A model generated the notes under the pieces. The model did no database searches, was not told the origin of the DNA, and worked only from the letters and a program-made list of their open reading frames with translations. From positions 1-64,000 of the forward strand of contig NZ_MLJJ01000015.1 of assembly GCF_002095575.1 (NCBI RefSeq): a DNA stretch of 64,000 bases, given 5' to 3'. Position numbers and translations under genes: made by a program. Positions 1-7,669 of this stretch are shown piece after piece. Each line of letters starts with the position of its first letter. The stretch's first letter is position 1. The DNA comes from Pantoea septica (GTDB lineage: Bacteria; Pseudomonadota; Gammaproteobacteria; Enterobacterales; Enterobacteriaceae).

Positions 1-375
1 CCCGCGCATGATACCTGCTTTTCACCATAATGAACATCAACCGCCCGAATGTTTGGCCGTATTCAATGATTTACATTGCGACTTTCCAGCCAGCCAAATT
101 AATATGGGAACGCATAAAATATGATCATTTTATGTTTTTAATTTTCATTAAATTTCAAATGGTTAAATTATGCATCAAGCCAAATGTCGGTCTGCGGTTA
201 AATGCAGCGCCGGCAAGCTGTGAAAATTATTCACCTGCTGCTTTAAATAATATCCCGTTGATGAATCGGCCGCGCTGACGCTTCGTTTACGCAGGTAAAT
301 GGCGGGCTGTGATATACTGATGCACGGCTGTGCGGAACATGCCGGCACGATCGATTAACCCCCAAGGAGAACACG
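1..375. other. Gene-free AT-rich stretch upstream of yecF
   Basis: No reading frame here looks like a protein: the one longer frame (30-278 on the plus strand) has no recognisable motif or ribosome-binding site. The first 250 bases are AT-rich. A possible sigma-70 -10 element (GATATACT, 310-317) lies about 60 bases before yecF, so the right part is probably the yecF promoter and leader. Confidence 0.5.
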
Positions 376-600
376 ATGAGCGATGAAGAATTTGTTACCT
401 CGCACGACACGCTAAAGCTGGCCGACGAAGTCGCCTGTCTGAAAATGATGGTGACGCTGATTCTGAAAGGAATGGGCCAGGCGGATGCCGGCAAAGTGAT
501 TATTAATATGGAACGCTACGTGAAGACTCTGGGTGATAAGCCGCAGGCGGAAGTGTTTAGCAATACCATCAAACAGATTAAAACCGCGTATCGTCAGTGA
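376..600 (+). CDS. yecF: YecF family small cytoplasmic protein (DUF2594)
   Basis: This 74-residue protein begins MSDEEFVTSHDTLKLADEV and matches the YecF (DUF2594) family of Enterobacterales over its full length. The function is unknown. It has no signal peptide or membrane segment and reads as a small, mostly helical, soluble protein. The start is supported by AGGAG 8 bases upstream (365-369). In E. coli yecF is the neighbour of sdiA. Here it converges on luxI, with the sdiA-type gene just beyond, so the old yecF-sdiA neighbourhood is kept with luxI inserted or retained between them. Confidence 0.9.
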   Translation: MSDEEFVTSHDTLKLADEVACLKMMVTLILKGMGQADAGKVIINMERYVKTLGDKPQAEVFSNTIKQIKTAYRQ

Positions 601-606
601 TGCGTT

Positions 607-629
607 CGCCCCCGCCTGACGCGGGGGCG
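607..629. terminator. GC-rich hairpin between yecF and luxI
   Basis: CGCCCCCGC and GCGGGGGCG form a perfect 9-bp stem with a 5-base loop in the short gap between two convergent genes. There is no T-run on either side, so it may stop transcription weakly in both directions or depend on Rho. Confidence 0.55.
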
Positions 630-634
630 CGCTG

Positions 635-1249
635 TCAGGTGTGCGACTGCCAGTTGACAGAGACGCCCAGTGACGGCAACACCTCTTCCGGGCTGAAGCG
701 CCGCGTGCCGCGATACTTTTCCGCCAGCGCCGGCTGCGCCACTGGAATGCGAATGGCGAACAGGTTGTCTTCCGACTGAATCAAGCCCGGCGTGAGCGGC
801 TCATAGGCGACCTGGTGATCCTCAAACATCTTCTCCAGCATCGGCGTCGCCGAGCTAATCAAATACTCCATGCCGTTGAGTTCAGCGAGCTGTACTGCGT
901 GCCATAAGAGGTTGAACGGCAGTTCCGCGTCCACTTCCAGCTTCGCCGAGAAGCGCGACATCTCCCACACTTTTTCATGACTGAACGGCACCACCAGCCC
1001 TTCGCTCTGGGCGGGTTCATGCCACGGCATCAGCCGCGCGCAGCCGCTAATGCCCTCGCGCGCACTCCATGCCAGTAGCCAGGTGACATCCGAACGATCG
1101 AAACGGTCATACTCCTGACCCGGCGTGCTGAGACGCGGCGGAATCGACCAACCTTCTCCACGCGCAAATACGCTATAACGGTAGCTGCCTAACTCGGCCA
1201 GCAGAGAGGACGGCATATCCTTTAACTGGGTTTGAATTATCTTCATCAT
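635..1249 (-). CDS. Acyl-homoserine-lactone synthase, LuxI family (PhzI/ExpI-like)
   Basis: LuxI-type synthases make N-acyl-homoserine lactones from S-adenosylmethionine and an acyl-ACP in the cytoplasm. The 204-residue protein has the usual family length and the invariant pattern: R and F in the early YRYSVFARGEGW segment with W just after, the acidic EYDRFD motif, R in SGCARLMP, and E and R in WEMSRFS. Two in-frame ATGs (1249 and 1246) follow AGGGGC; the first is used here. It is transcribed in the same direction as the sdiA-type gene upstream, 119 bases away, and the spacer holds a perfect 20-bp lux-box-like palindrome, so positive autoinduction is likely. The acyl chain it makes cannot be read from sequence. 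The tie to the sdiA locus points to the PhzI/ExpI branch rather than EsaI. Confidence 0.92.
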   Translation of the reverse strand: MMKIIQTQLKDMPSSLLAELGSYRYSVFARGEGWSIPPRLSTPGQEYDRFDRSDVTWLLAWSAREGISGCARLMPWHEPAQSEGLVVPFSHEKVWEMSRFSAKLEVDAELPFNLLWHAVQLAELNGMEYLISSATPMLEKMFEDHQVAYEPLTPGLIQSEDNLFAIRIPVAQPALAEKYRGTRRFSPEEVLPSLGVSVNWQSHT

Positions 1250-1340
1250 GCGCCCCTGACATCCTCATGTTTGCACTGATTTACGCTACGCCAGCCTGGC
1301 AAAGTCCCGGCGCAGGGTAGACAACTGCTTGCGGCAACGT

Positions 1341-1360
1341 AACTACTAAATTTAGTAGTT
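1341..1360. promoter_or_regulatory. Perfect 20-bp lux-box-like palindrome upstream of luxI
   Basis: AACTACTAAA is followed directly by its exact reverse complement TTTAGTAGTT. Length, symmetry and position (92 bases before the luxI ATG, 8 bases after the sdiA-type stop) fit a lux box bound by a LuxR-type dimer. It resembles the CTAC...GTAG layout of phz boxes. Confidence 0.75.
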
Positions 1361-1368
1361 GCCTTTTT

Positions 1369-2091
1369 CTATATCAGACCAATTGCCGCCGCATAACAGG
1401 CAATTTGGGTTTTATTGGAAACATTAAATCGCTTTTGCATATTCTTTTGGTGAAAATTTACCGTATGCTGCGAAATGGCTAAAATAAGCGAAATTTCAGC
1501 CGAAGTTTTGCCCTCGGCCGTCCATTTCAAAATCTCCAGCTCACGCTGGCTGAAATCATTTTTTAGCACCATTAGCGCATCATCGGAAAAACGCTGGAGC
1601 GCACGCAAACTCAGCTCCGCCAGAAAGTGCAGTTTCACTTCCAGCTCGGTGTGCAAATCCTGCGTCTTGCTTGCCAGGCGAGATGCTATAGATAATATAC
1701 CAATGGCGCGATTTGACGCCATCGCGGAGCAGGAAAATCCGCTGTTTAGCCCATATTCCTGCGCCTCTTTCCACAAATCGCCGGCCCCAGCGAAGATGTC
1801 GTCCGTCCACTCCAGCCCTCGTCCCGGCTGCTGGCAAAGCAATAACACCGGATCGACGGCGTAGTAGTTTTTTTCCTCATAGCGTTTCATCCAGGCTTTT
1901 GGATAAGTGTGATGCAAAAAAAGGCGCGGTCGGGTAAAAGGCACAGGATGCTGAATCAAAAAGGAATAGCTATCGAACCCTAATGACACTACCTGTGTCT
2001 GAATGAGCGTCTTCAATTCTTCAGTTGAAGCGAGGGCCTGAAATTCTTTTTCCGTCTCTCGGCGCCAGACGAAATAATTTTCGTTAGTCAT
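1369..2091 (-). CDS. sdiA: SdiA-type LuxR family quorum-sensing regulator
   Basis: This 240-residue protein is the same length as E. coli SdiA and resembles it at both ends. Residues ~1-170 are an autoinducer-binding domain (HPVPFTRP, then the WxxYxxxxYxxxDPV-like segment KRYEEKNYYAVDPV). Residues ~175-240 are a LuxR helix-turn-helix with EGKTSAEISLILAIS, TVNFHQKNMQK and the terminal CYAAAIGLI. GAGG precedes the start. In E. coli SdiA has no synthase of its own and senses other species' AHLs. Here a luxI lies directly downstream on the same strand, so this copy probably has a cognate signal and binds the palindrome in between. In Pantoea and Erwinia the equivalent gene has been called phzR. 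Direct orthology to SdiA is inferred from recalled sequence and from the yecF neighbour. Confidence 0.88.
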   Translation of the reverse strand: MTNENYFVWRRETEKEFQALASTEELKTLIQTQVVSLGFDSYSFLIQHPVPFTRPRLFLHHTYPKAWMKRYEEKNYYAVDPVLLLCQQPGRGLEWTDDIFAGAGDLWKEAQEYGLNSGFSCSAMASNRAIGILSIASRLASKTQDLHTELEVKLHFLAELSLRALQRFSDDALMVLKNDFSQRELEILKWTAEGKTSAEISLILAISQHTVNFHQKNMQKRFNVSNKTQIACYAAAIGLI

Positions 2092-2648
2092 ATTGCCTCG
2101 GCGTTATCCTCACGCTGACGCGTCTGGTTATTGAGGTTGTACATTCTTAAAAAAATAAATTTATAAGAGAAAAAAGTTTTATTGAGAAAAAAACAGGGAT
2201 GCCAGTAAAAGCCACGTCACATCCGGTTGTGCGTGTTTTTCTTAAAGCATGATTCCTGCGCTTCTCGAAAGAGAATCCCATTCTCAGCAGTATAGCCGCT
2301 GAAAAAACAGAATAAGATTTTTCTTAAACAGATTCAATCCGCAACACAACAATAAATTTCTCATACATTGGCCATCATTCAGCATAGCTATTAAGTGAAA
2401 TTAGTTTAGACAGGTAATTTATTTGTAAACATAGAGTTAAAGTATTCTAAAGCGAAAATGCCGATAACAGGGGAAATGCTTCTTTTTTTTTGCCGTTTCG
2501 CTTAGGCCCAGATCGCTTCTTTGTGTTGCGATTGGGCTAAGCTTAACCATGGACCCCCTTACCTACCCATTACGCGCGGCATGCAGGCTTCTGGCAGCCT
2601 TCGGCCGTTTTTACGGATGCGCTTTTACCTTTGCAGGTGGGAAACACT
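2092..2648. other. 557-bp AT-rich spacer between divergent sdiA-type and DUF4396-like genes
   Basis: No gene is visible. The left two thirds is strongly AT-rich with A- and T-runs, a composition often bound by H-NS. The right third is the leader of the downstream gene and can fold into hairpins, listed separately. The sdiA-type promoter should lie near the left edge. Confidence 0.6.
2500..2542 (+). promoter_or_regulatory. Hairpin in the long leader of the DUF4396-like gene
   Basis: GCTTAGGCCCAGATCGC (2500-2516) pairs with GCGATTGGGCTAAGC (2528-2542), about 15 pairs with two single-base bulges. A second smaller hairpin, AGGCT/AGCCT, lies around 2585-2600. Neither is followed by a T-run, so a structured regulatory leader is more likely than a terminator. 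I cannot match it to a known riboswitch class. Confidence 0.4.
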
Positions 2649-3323
2649 ATGTTGAATCAGCTGGCATTACCCTTCCTGGTATTAGGAGCCTGTACCGCTC
2701 TGATGATCCTTAAGGATATTTTCCGCCATCCTCATCCTGTCGGGATAATGAACATTATCTGGCCGCTGACCGGACTCTACATGCCGTTCTTTGGCTGGCT
2801 GGCCTGGTGGTATCTTGGTCGAAAACCCTCGCGTCAGCTTAAACTTGCGCTATTGGTTCCGCAAAAAATTCATCATTACGCCGGCTGGCAAACCATATTT
2901 ATTACCACTTCTCTTTCGGCGGCAGCCTGCATTTTTAGCGAACTGATTACGATTCCGATTATCACTCTGCTAAATCACTATCATTTTGCTACGCCGCTCT
3001 GGATGCAGGCAATTATCTGCCTGACTATTTCCTTGATTAGCGGTTTGTTTTTACAATTTATGGCGATCAGGCAGCGCGAAGCATTTTCCATCTGGCGCGC
3101 CTTGCTGGTCGCCTTTCGCACCGAAACTTTCCCGCTGCTGGTTTATCAGGCAGGTATTTTCCTCTTTATGAGCCTGGCCCTAAAATTTGTGCTTCATCAG
3201 CAAATCAATCCGCTGATGGCGGCTTTTTGGTTCATGCTGCAGCTCGCAACGCTGACCGGGTTTATATTTTCCTGGCCCGCCAATCATTTCCTGATTAAAC
3301 GCGGGCTGAACCCGGCGGTTTAA
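2649..3323 (+). CDS. DUF4396-like inner-membrane protein
   Basis: This 224-residue protein has about five or six hydrophobic segments and the phrase WPLTGLYMPFFGWLAWWYLGR, which recalls the WPvTaLY...lW.Y.R signature of DUF4396 membrane proteins. The cysteine/histidine patch usual in that family is replaced here by HHYAGWQTIFITTS, so it is at best a divergent member. The ATG at 2649 is chosen because AGGTGG lies 8 bases upstream; an in-frame TTG 18 bases earlier sits before that site. The gene faces an unusually long structured leader and ends 1 base from the convergent extensin-like gene. Function unknown; a transport role is only a guess. Confidence 0.6.
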   Translation: MLNQLALPFLVLGACTALMILKDIFRHPHPVGIMNIIWPLTGLYMPFFGWLAWWYLGRKPSRQLKLALLVPQKIHHYAGWQTIFITTSLSAAACIFSELITIPIITLLNHYHFATPLWMQAIICLTISLISGLFLQFMAIRQREAFSIWRALLVAFRTETFPLLVYQAGIFLFMSLALKFVLHQQINPLMAAFWFMLQLATLTGFIFSWPANHFLIKRGLNPAV

Positions 3324-3324
3324 T

Positions 3325-4023
3325 TCATCGGCAATATCCGGTTCCGCGCATGCCGAAATGAAAATGGCTGGCATGCGCGGCGTTATAATCCGGCCCAAGC
3401 ACGTTGCCGAAGTTATTACACCCCTCCTGCCAGAGCTGATGCAGCAGAGCCGACTTATTCTCCGGCTGCGTCCAGTTTTTCCCCACCTCTATGCGTTGCC
3501 CATCGCCCAGCTGAAAGCCGGTGACGTCCCACGCGTCCGCGGTAGCATGCTCGCTTAAGCGCCCTTCCGTGCGGTGATAGATATTGCGGCAGGCGTAGCT
3601 GCCGACATGGTTGATGCGCGCCAGCGACGCGCCGGGCTGCGCCTGCGCCAGGCGCTGCTGGCTGCGCAGAACAAACATGGTGCTGGCGACGGCCATTGGG
3701 CAGCTGGCGAGAAAGCTGCTGCTCAGGCTGACCTTGCCGAAACGCTGGATACGCAGCGGGTCAGGCAGCGGACAGGCGCCCGTGACGGCGGGACGCGCGC
3801 TAAACGTCACCAGTCCTGCCTGCTGCGCGCGGCGCATTACGTCGAGGCAGGCAGCGGGATCGCCAGCCAGCCGTTTGAGTTTGTAGCGCGTCATCCAGCC
3901 GGGCGGATCGGTGACCGCCAGCGGCGTAAAGGGGTTAAACTGGGGCGGCAGATGCTGTTTCAGCCACGGCAGGCTCCACCATCCAACGGCTATCAGCACC
4001 AGCAGCAGAATAATCGTGCGCAT
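3325..4023 (-). CDS. Extensin-like C-terminal domain protein (exported, VanY/MepA-like fold)
   Basis: The 232-residue product starts with one hydrophobic segment (residues 2-20), giving an uncleaved anchor or signal. It continues into an extensin-C domain recognised by SEHATADAWDVTGF, the CPLPDPLRIQRFG region and the closing HASHFHFGMRGTGYC. The paired His and Asp residues (SEHxxxxAWD, HASHFHF) are arranged as in zinc D,D-peptidases of the VanY/MepA fold, so a periplasmic peptidoglycan role is likely but not proven in this family. Cysteines at about residues 59, 84, 108, 143, 202 and 231 could form disulfides. AGAGGGAG precedes the ATG. Confidence 0.8.
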   Translation of the reverse strand: MRTIILLLVLIAVGWWSLPWLKQHLPPQFNPFTPLAVTDPPGWMTRYKLKRLAGDPAACLDVMRRAQQAGLVTFSARPAVTGACPLPDPLRIQRFGKVSLSSSFLASCPMAVASTMFVLRSQQRLAQAQPGASLARINHVGSYACRNIYHRTEGRLSEHATADAWDVTGFQLGDGQRIEVGKNWTQPENKSALLHQLWQEGCNNFGNVLGPDYNAAHASHFHFGMRGTGYCR

Positions 4024-4306
4024 TCTCCCTCTCGCAGCAGCTTGATTTAGAGAACAAAAGTGTAGAAGCTACGCGCCGGTTTAGCGCCGGAAATGACGCT
4101 TTTCGCTTAAAACAGCCGCGTTGCGCCGCAAGTTTGTGCCGCGTAAAGATTTTCTGACATGTTAATAAGACGTAAAGGTCGCATTTGTACAAAAAAATTA
4201 GCGGGCTTTTGCCTTATTCCTCTATCTTATGCCCACTTGCCTCCAGGCAAGCGATCGCAAACAGCCAGCAGAGCTGACACAACATCCAGACAGGAATAAC
4301 GATTTT

Positions 4307-5701
4307 ATGGTTGATCAAATAAAAGAAGCCGTTGCTGAACAGGAGAATCCTGACAAGCTGCGGCGCAATCTGCATAACCGTCATATTCAGCTTATCGCCA
4401 TTGGCGGCGCCATCGGCACCGGGCTGTTTATGGGCTCCGGCAAAACCATCAGTCTGGCGGGTCCGTCGATCATTTTCGTTTACATGATCATCGGCTTTAT
4501 GCTCTTTTTTGTCATGCGCGCGATGGGCGAGCTGCTGCTCTCTAATCTGGAATACAAATCGTTCAGCGATTTCGCCGCCGATCTGCTCGGCCCCTGGGCG
4601 GGCTACTTTACCGGCTGGACCTACTGGTTCTGCTGGGTGGTGACCGGCATTGCCGACGTGGTGGCAATATCCGCCTATTTCCAGCTCTGGTTTCCCGGCT
4701 TTTCCGTATGGATGAGCGCCCTGCTGTGTGTCTTCGTCTTCCTTGCGCTAAATATCGCCACGGTGAAAATGTTCGGCGAGATGGAGTTCTGGTTCGCCAT
4801 CATTAAGATCGTCGCCATCGTGGCGCTGATTATCACCGGCATCGTGCTGGTGACTCTGCACTATCCGTCGCCAGGCGGCGGCACCGCGTCGCTGAGCAAT
4901 ATCTGGGATCACGGCGGCCTGTTCCCGAAAGGGCTGAGCGGCTTTTTCGCCGGTTTCCAGATTGCGGTGTTCGCCTTTGTCGGCATTGAGCTGGTCGGCA
5001 CGGCGGCGGCGGAAACGCACGATCCCCACAAGGTGCTGCCGCGCGCGATTAACGCCATTCCGCTGCGCGTCATTATGTTCTACGTGCTGGCGCTGATGGT
5101 GATCATGGCGGTCACCCCCTGGACGCAGGTGCTGGCGGATCGCAGCCCCTTTGTTGAGATGTTCGTACTGATTGGCCTGCCGGCTGCAGCCAGCATCGTG
5201 AACTTTGTGGTGCTGACCTCAGCGGCCTCTTCCGCCAACAGCGGCATCTTTTCCACCAGCCGTATGCTCTACGGCCTGTCGCAGCAGGGCGTGGCGCACC
5301 GCGCCTTTGGTCGACTCTCCGCGCGTGCGGTGCCGACTGCCGGTCTCTTTTTCTCCTGCCTCTGCCTGCTTGCAGGCGTCGCGCTGATTTATCTGATTCC
5401 AGACGTGATGACAGTATTCACCATGGTGACCACAGTGTCGGCGATCCTGTTTATGTTCGTCTGGACCATAATCCTGTGCAGCTATCTGGCCTACCGCAAG
5501 AAATATCCGGAGCGCCATGCGGCGTCGGGCTTTAAGATGCCGCTGGGCAAGTTCATGTGCTGGGTGGTGATGGCGTTCTTCGCCTTCGTGCTGGTGCTGC
5601 TGACGCTGCAGGAGGATACCCGTCAGGCGCTGATGGTCACGCCGCTGTGGTTTGTCATGCTGACCATGGGCTGGCTGCTGCGCCGTCGCGCTGCCCGTTA
5701 A
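4307..5701 (+). CDS. cycA: D-serine/D-alanine/glycine:H+ symporter CycA
   Basis: This 464-residue amino-acid permease of the APC family imports D-serine, D-alanine and glycine across the inner membrane. The N-terminal RRNLHNRHIQLIAIGGAIG and GLFMGSGKTISLAG motifs and long stretches such as VMRAMGELLLSNLEYKSF and GFFAGFQIAVFAFVGIEL are nearly identical to E. coli CycA, and about 12 membrane segments are visible. The ATG at 4307 gives MVDQIKEA, which matches the E. coli start MVDQVK; AGGA lies about 11 bases upstream. An in-frame ATG at 4229 is rejected. In E. coli cycA mRNA is a GcvB sRNA target; I did not map a pairing site here. Confidence 0.95.
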   Translation: MVDQIKEAVAEQENPDKLRRNLHNRHIQLIAIGGAIGTGLFMGSGKTISLAGPSIIFVYMIIGFMLFFVMRAMGELLLSNLEYKSFSDFAADLLGPWAGYFTGWTYWFCWVVTGIADVVAISAYFQLWFPGFSVWMSALLCVFVFLALNIATVKMFGEMEFWFAIIKIVAIVALIITGIVLVTLHYPSPGGGTASLSNIWDHGGLFPKGLSGFFAGFQIAVFAFVGIELVGTAAAETHDPHKVLPRAINAIPLRVIMFYVLALMVIMAVTPWTQVLADRSPFVEMFVLIGLPAAASIVNFVVLTSAASSANSGIFSTSRMLYGLSQQGVAHRAFGRLSARAVPTAGLFFSCLCLLAGVALIYLIPDVMTVFTMVTTVSAILFMFVWTIILCSYLAYRKKYPERHAASGFKMPLGKFMCWVVMAFFAFVLVLLTLQEDTRQALMVTPLWFVMLTMGWLLRRRAAR

Positions 5702-5782
5702 TCGCTTTTACCCTGGCGCCAAACCGCGATAAAGACGCCGGCAGCGTTTTTGAACAACGCAACGCGTTGGCCCGGCGACGGG

Positions 5783-5804
5783 CGCACCTCAGGGACGAGG
5801 TGCG
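5783..5804. repeat. REP-like palindrome between cycA and the hydrolase gene
   Basis: CGCACCTC and GAGGTGCG form a perfect 8-bp stem around the hexaloop AGGGAC, in the 113-bp gap between convergent genes. There is no T-run on either side. It may act as a bidirectional stop or be a repetitive extragenic palindrome; the loop resembles that of the hairpin at 53780-53805 read on the other strand. Confidence 0.45.
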
Positions 5805-5814
5805 TAATTCGCTT

Positions 5815-6789
5815 TTACAAACGCTCCCCAATCTTTTTAAAACTCTGCCCCAGCGAAGGACGCGCGGAAGGCAGCCGTTCAGGATGCGCAGCAGGCGACT
5901 GCGGCGTGCCCAGCCCGAAGGTAAAGGTATAATTCCCCTCTTCCCCCATGCGTAAATCGGCAATGAGCGTTTGCCCATCCTGCTCGCGCAGCGCATAGAA
6001 GCCGTGGCTGAACCAGGCGACGCGCTCCGCATACCAGCTGCCCTGCAGCGGCGCGAACAGCGCCGTGTGTCGTGACTGCCAGCGGATCTGTAGCGGCCGC
6101 GTCGGGGACAGCAGCGACCACCAGGCTTCGCCATAGCGATCGCCGTCGATAATCACCGCGCGCCACACCAGCGTATTGAACGCGGTTGGCGTCACCAGCA
6201 CCTTCTCGTCGGATACCTCCTGCTGCGCCAGCGAATGCCCGATCTGCCAGCCGGCCACGCCCTGAATCGCCACGCTCCAGGCGAGATAGAGCGTGCTCAG
6301 GGTTAATCCGGCGCGATTCCAGCGCAGACCGCTGGCGCCGCCGCGCCGCAGCGCTACCGCGAGGCAGATCAGCAGCGGCAGCGTATAGAGCGGATCGACG
6401 ATATAGATGCTGCCGACGGCGAAGGGGTGATCGGTGAGCGGCAGGCCAAGCTGCGTGCCGTATACCGTCATCAGATCCAGCAGCGGATGGGTAATCAGCG
6501 CCAGCCAGATCGCCAGCCACCACTGCTGCCAGCTTACTCCGCGCCGGAAAAGGCCCGCGATAAGCCAGGCGAGCAGCGGCGAGGCGAGCGTGAGCCACAG
6601 CAGCGCATGGCTCTCGGTGCGGTGCAGCGTCATATTGCGGATGGCGTCGCCGTGATCGATAAACACATCGAGATCGGGCAGCGTGCCGCAGACGGCGCCC
6701 ACCGCCGCCGCCTGCCAGAGCGGCGCCCGGCGACCCATCGCCGCGACGCTGACCGACGCGCCCAGCAGCAGTTGCGAAACAGAATCCAT
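5815..6789 (-). CDS. Membrane-bound metal-dependent hydrolase, YdjM/YfhP type (DUF457)
   Basis: The 324-residue protein starts MDSVSQLLLGASVSVAAMG and contains the DUF457 signature: GTLPDLDVFIDHGD followed by TLHRTESHALLWL, with Asp and His residues suited to metal binding, then HPLLDLMTVYGTQ further on. Four or five membrane segments fill the first half; the rest is a soluble domain. It is longer than E. coli YdjM (about 196 residues) and nearer in size to YfhP. The start at 6789 is supported by GGAG at 7 bases; an upstream in-frame ATG is not. It lies 42 bases behind rutR on the same strand without a visible terminator, so the two are probably co-transcribed. Substrate unknown. Confidence 0.78.
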   Translation of the reverse strand: MDSVSQLLLGASVSVAAMGRRAPLWQAAAVGAVCGTLPDLDVFIDHGDAIRNMTLHRTESHALLWLTLASPLLAWLIAGLFRRGVSWQQWWLAIWLALITHPLLDLMTVYGTQLGLPLTDHPFAVGSIYIVDPLYTLPLLICLAVALRRGGASGLRWNRAGLTLSTLYLAWSVAIQGVAGWQIGHSLAQQEVSDEKVLVTPTAFNTLVWRAVIIDGDRYGEAWWSLLSPTRPLQIRWQSRHTALFAPLQGSWYAERVAWFSHGFYALREQDGQTLIADLRMGEEGNYTFTFGLGTPQSPAAHPERLPSARPSLGQSFKKIGERL

Positions 6790-6831
6790 CGATAACTCCG
6801 TGGCAGAGCGGCGGTGCCAGCCGCCAGGCAA

Positions 6832-7467
6832 TTAGCGCACGCGGATCCCTTCGATGATCATGCGCTGCACGTTTTCTACCGTTTCATCAAAAAAGTGGGG
6901 ATCGCTCAGGGTCTGACCGGTAATCGCCTCGACCTGGCTGGCGAAATCCGCATAGTGCTGCGTCGCCGCCCACAGCATAAAAAAGAGATGCTGAGGCTGT
7001 ACGCCCGCCAGCCGCCCCTCCTTGATCCAGCGCTCAACGATCGCCGCCTTATCGTCCACCAGCTGTTTGAGATCGCCTGCCAGCTCCCCTTTTAGCAGCG
7101 GCGCGCCCTGCAGCATCTCAAGACAGAAGAGTCGCGACGCCTGCGGATGATCGCGCGACACCTCAAGCTTAAGGCGGATATAGCGCCGGATGGCGCTAAG
7201 CGGGTCCATGTCGTGCTGCAGCGCGCGCAGCGGCGCCAGCCAGACGTCGAGGATCTCTTTCAGCACCGCGACATAGAGCGTTTCTTTCGAAGGATAATAG
7301 TAGAGCAGATTGGTTTTCGAGACGTCGGCGCGCTCGGCGACCTGATCCAGACGCGTGCCGTGAATACCAAACTGAGAGAAAAGCGCCAGCGCAGCCTCCA
7401 GAATGGCGGCGCGCTTCGCCGCAGTCGCGCGCGAACGTCGCGTCGGTTTTTTTTCATCGGTTTTCAC
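6832..7467 (-). CDS. rutR: TetR-family transcriptional regulator RutR
   Basis: RutR represses the rut operon and responds to uracil; in E. coli it also affects purine and pyrimidine synthesis genes. The 211-residue protein has an N-terminal TetR helix-turn-helix (FSQFGIHGTRLDQVAERADVS then KTNLLYYYPSKETLY) and a ligand domain very close to E. coli RutR (IRLKLEVSRDHPQASRLF, AATQHYADFA, TVENVQRMIIEGIR). It is divergent from rutA, and the shared control region contains a typical RutR operator. The unusual feature is the membrane hydrolase gene directly behind it. Confidence 0.96.
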   Translation of the reverse strand: MKTDEKKPTRRSRATAAKRAAILEAALALFSQFGIHGTRLDQVAERADVSKTNLLYYYPSKETLYVAVLKEILDVWLAPLRALQHDMDPLSAIRRYIRLKLEVSRDHPQASRLFCLEMLQGAPLLKGELAGDLKQLVDDKAAIVERWIKEGRLAGVQPQHLFFMLWAATQHYADFASQVEAITGQTLSDPHFFDETVENVQRMIIEGIRVR

Positions 7468-7536
7468 AGCGTTACCTCATTCCTTAAGCGTACTGGCATC
7501 ATAGCAAAGCCGCTCTGCCCTGCCCAACCCGGACGC

Positions 7537-7553
7537 TGCACCTTTTTTGTTCA
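7537..7553. promoter_or_regulatory. Candidate NtrC-binding site upstream of rutA
   Basis: TGCACC, five T, then TGTTCA has the 17-base spacing of the NtrC consensus TGCACC-N5-GGTGCA. The left half is perfect and the right half matches 4 of 6. It lies about 117 bases upstream of the sigma-54-type promoter, a normal enhancer distance. Confidence 0.4.
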
Positions 7554-7580
7554 GCTTGCCTGCAAAACGTGCAGAGATTT

Positions 7581-7596
7581 TTGACCATATGGTCCA
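7581..7596. promoter_or_regulatory. RutR operator
   Basis: TTGACCATATGGTCCA matches the RutR consensus TTGACCANNTGGTCAA with one mismatch in the right arm. It lies between rutR and rutA, 74 bases before the -24 element of the rutA promoter. Confidence 0.85.
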
Positions 7597-7669
7597 TAAC
7601 GGACCAGCCGTTCCACCTTTCTTGACCCCGACGCATTTAACCATTTGTTAATTATAATCTTTTATTTTG

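Noticed and set aside
30-278. 82-codon plus-strand frame at the left edge
   Set aside because: AT-rich non-coding composition, no ribosome-binding site and no likeness to any family; the true gene is yecF downstream.
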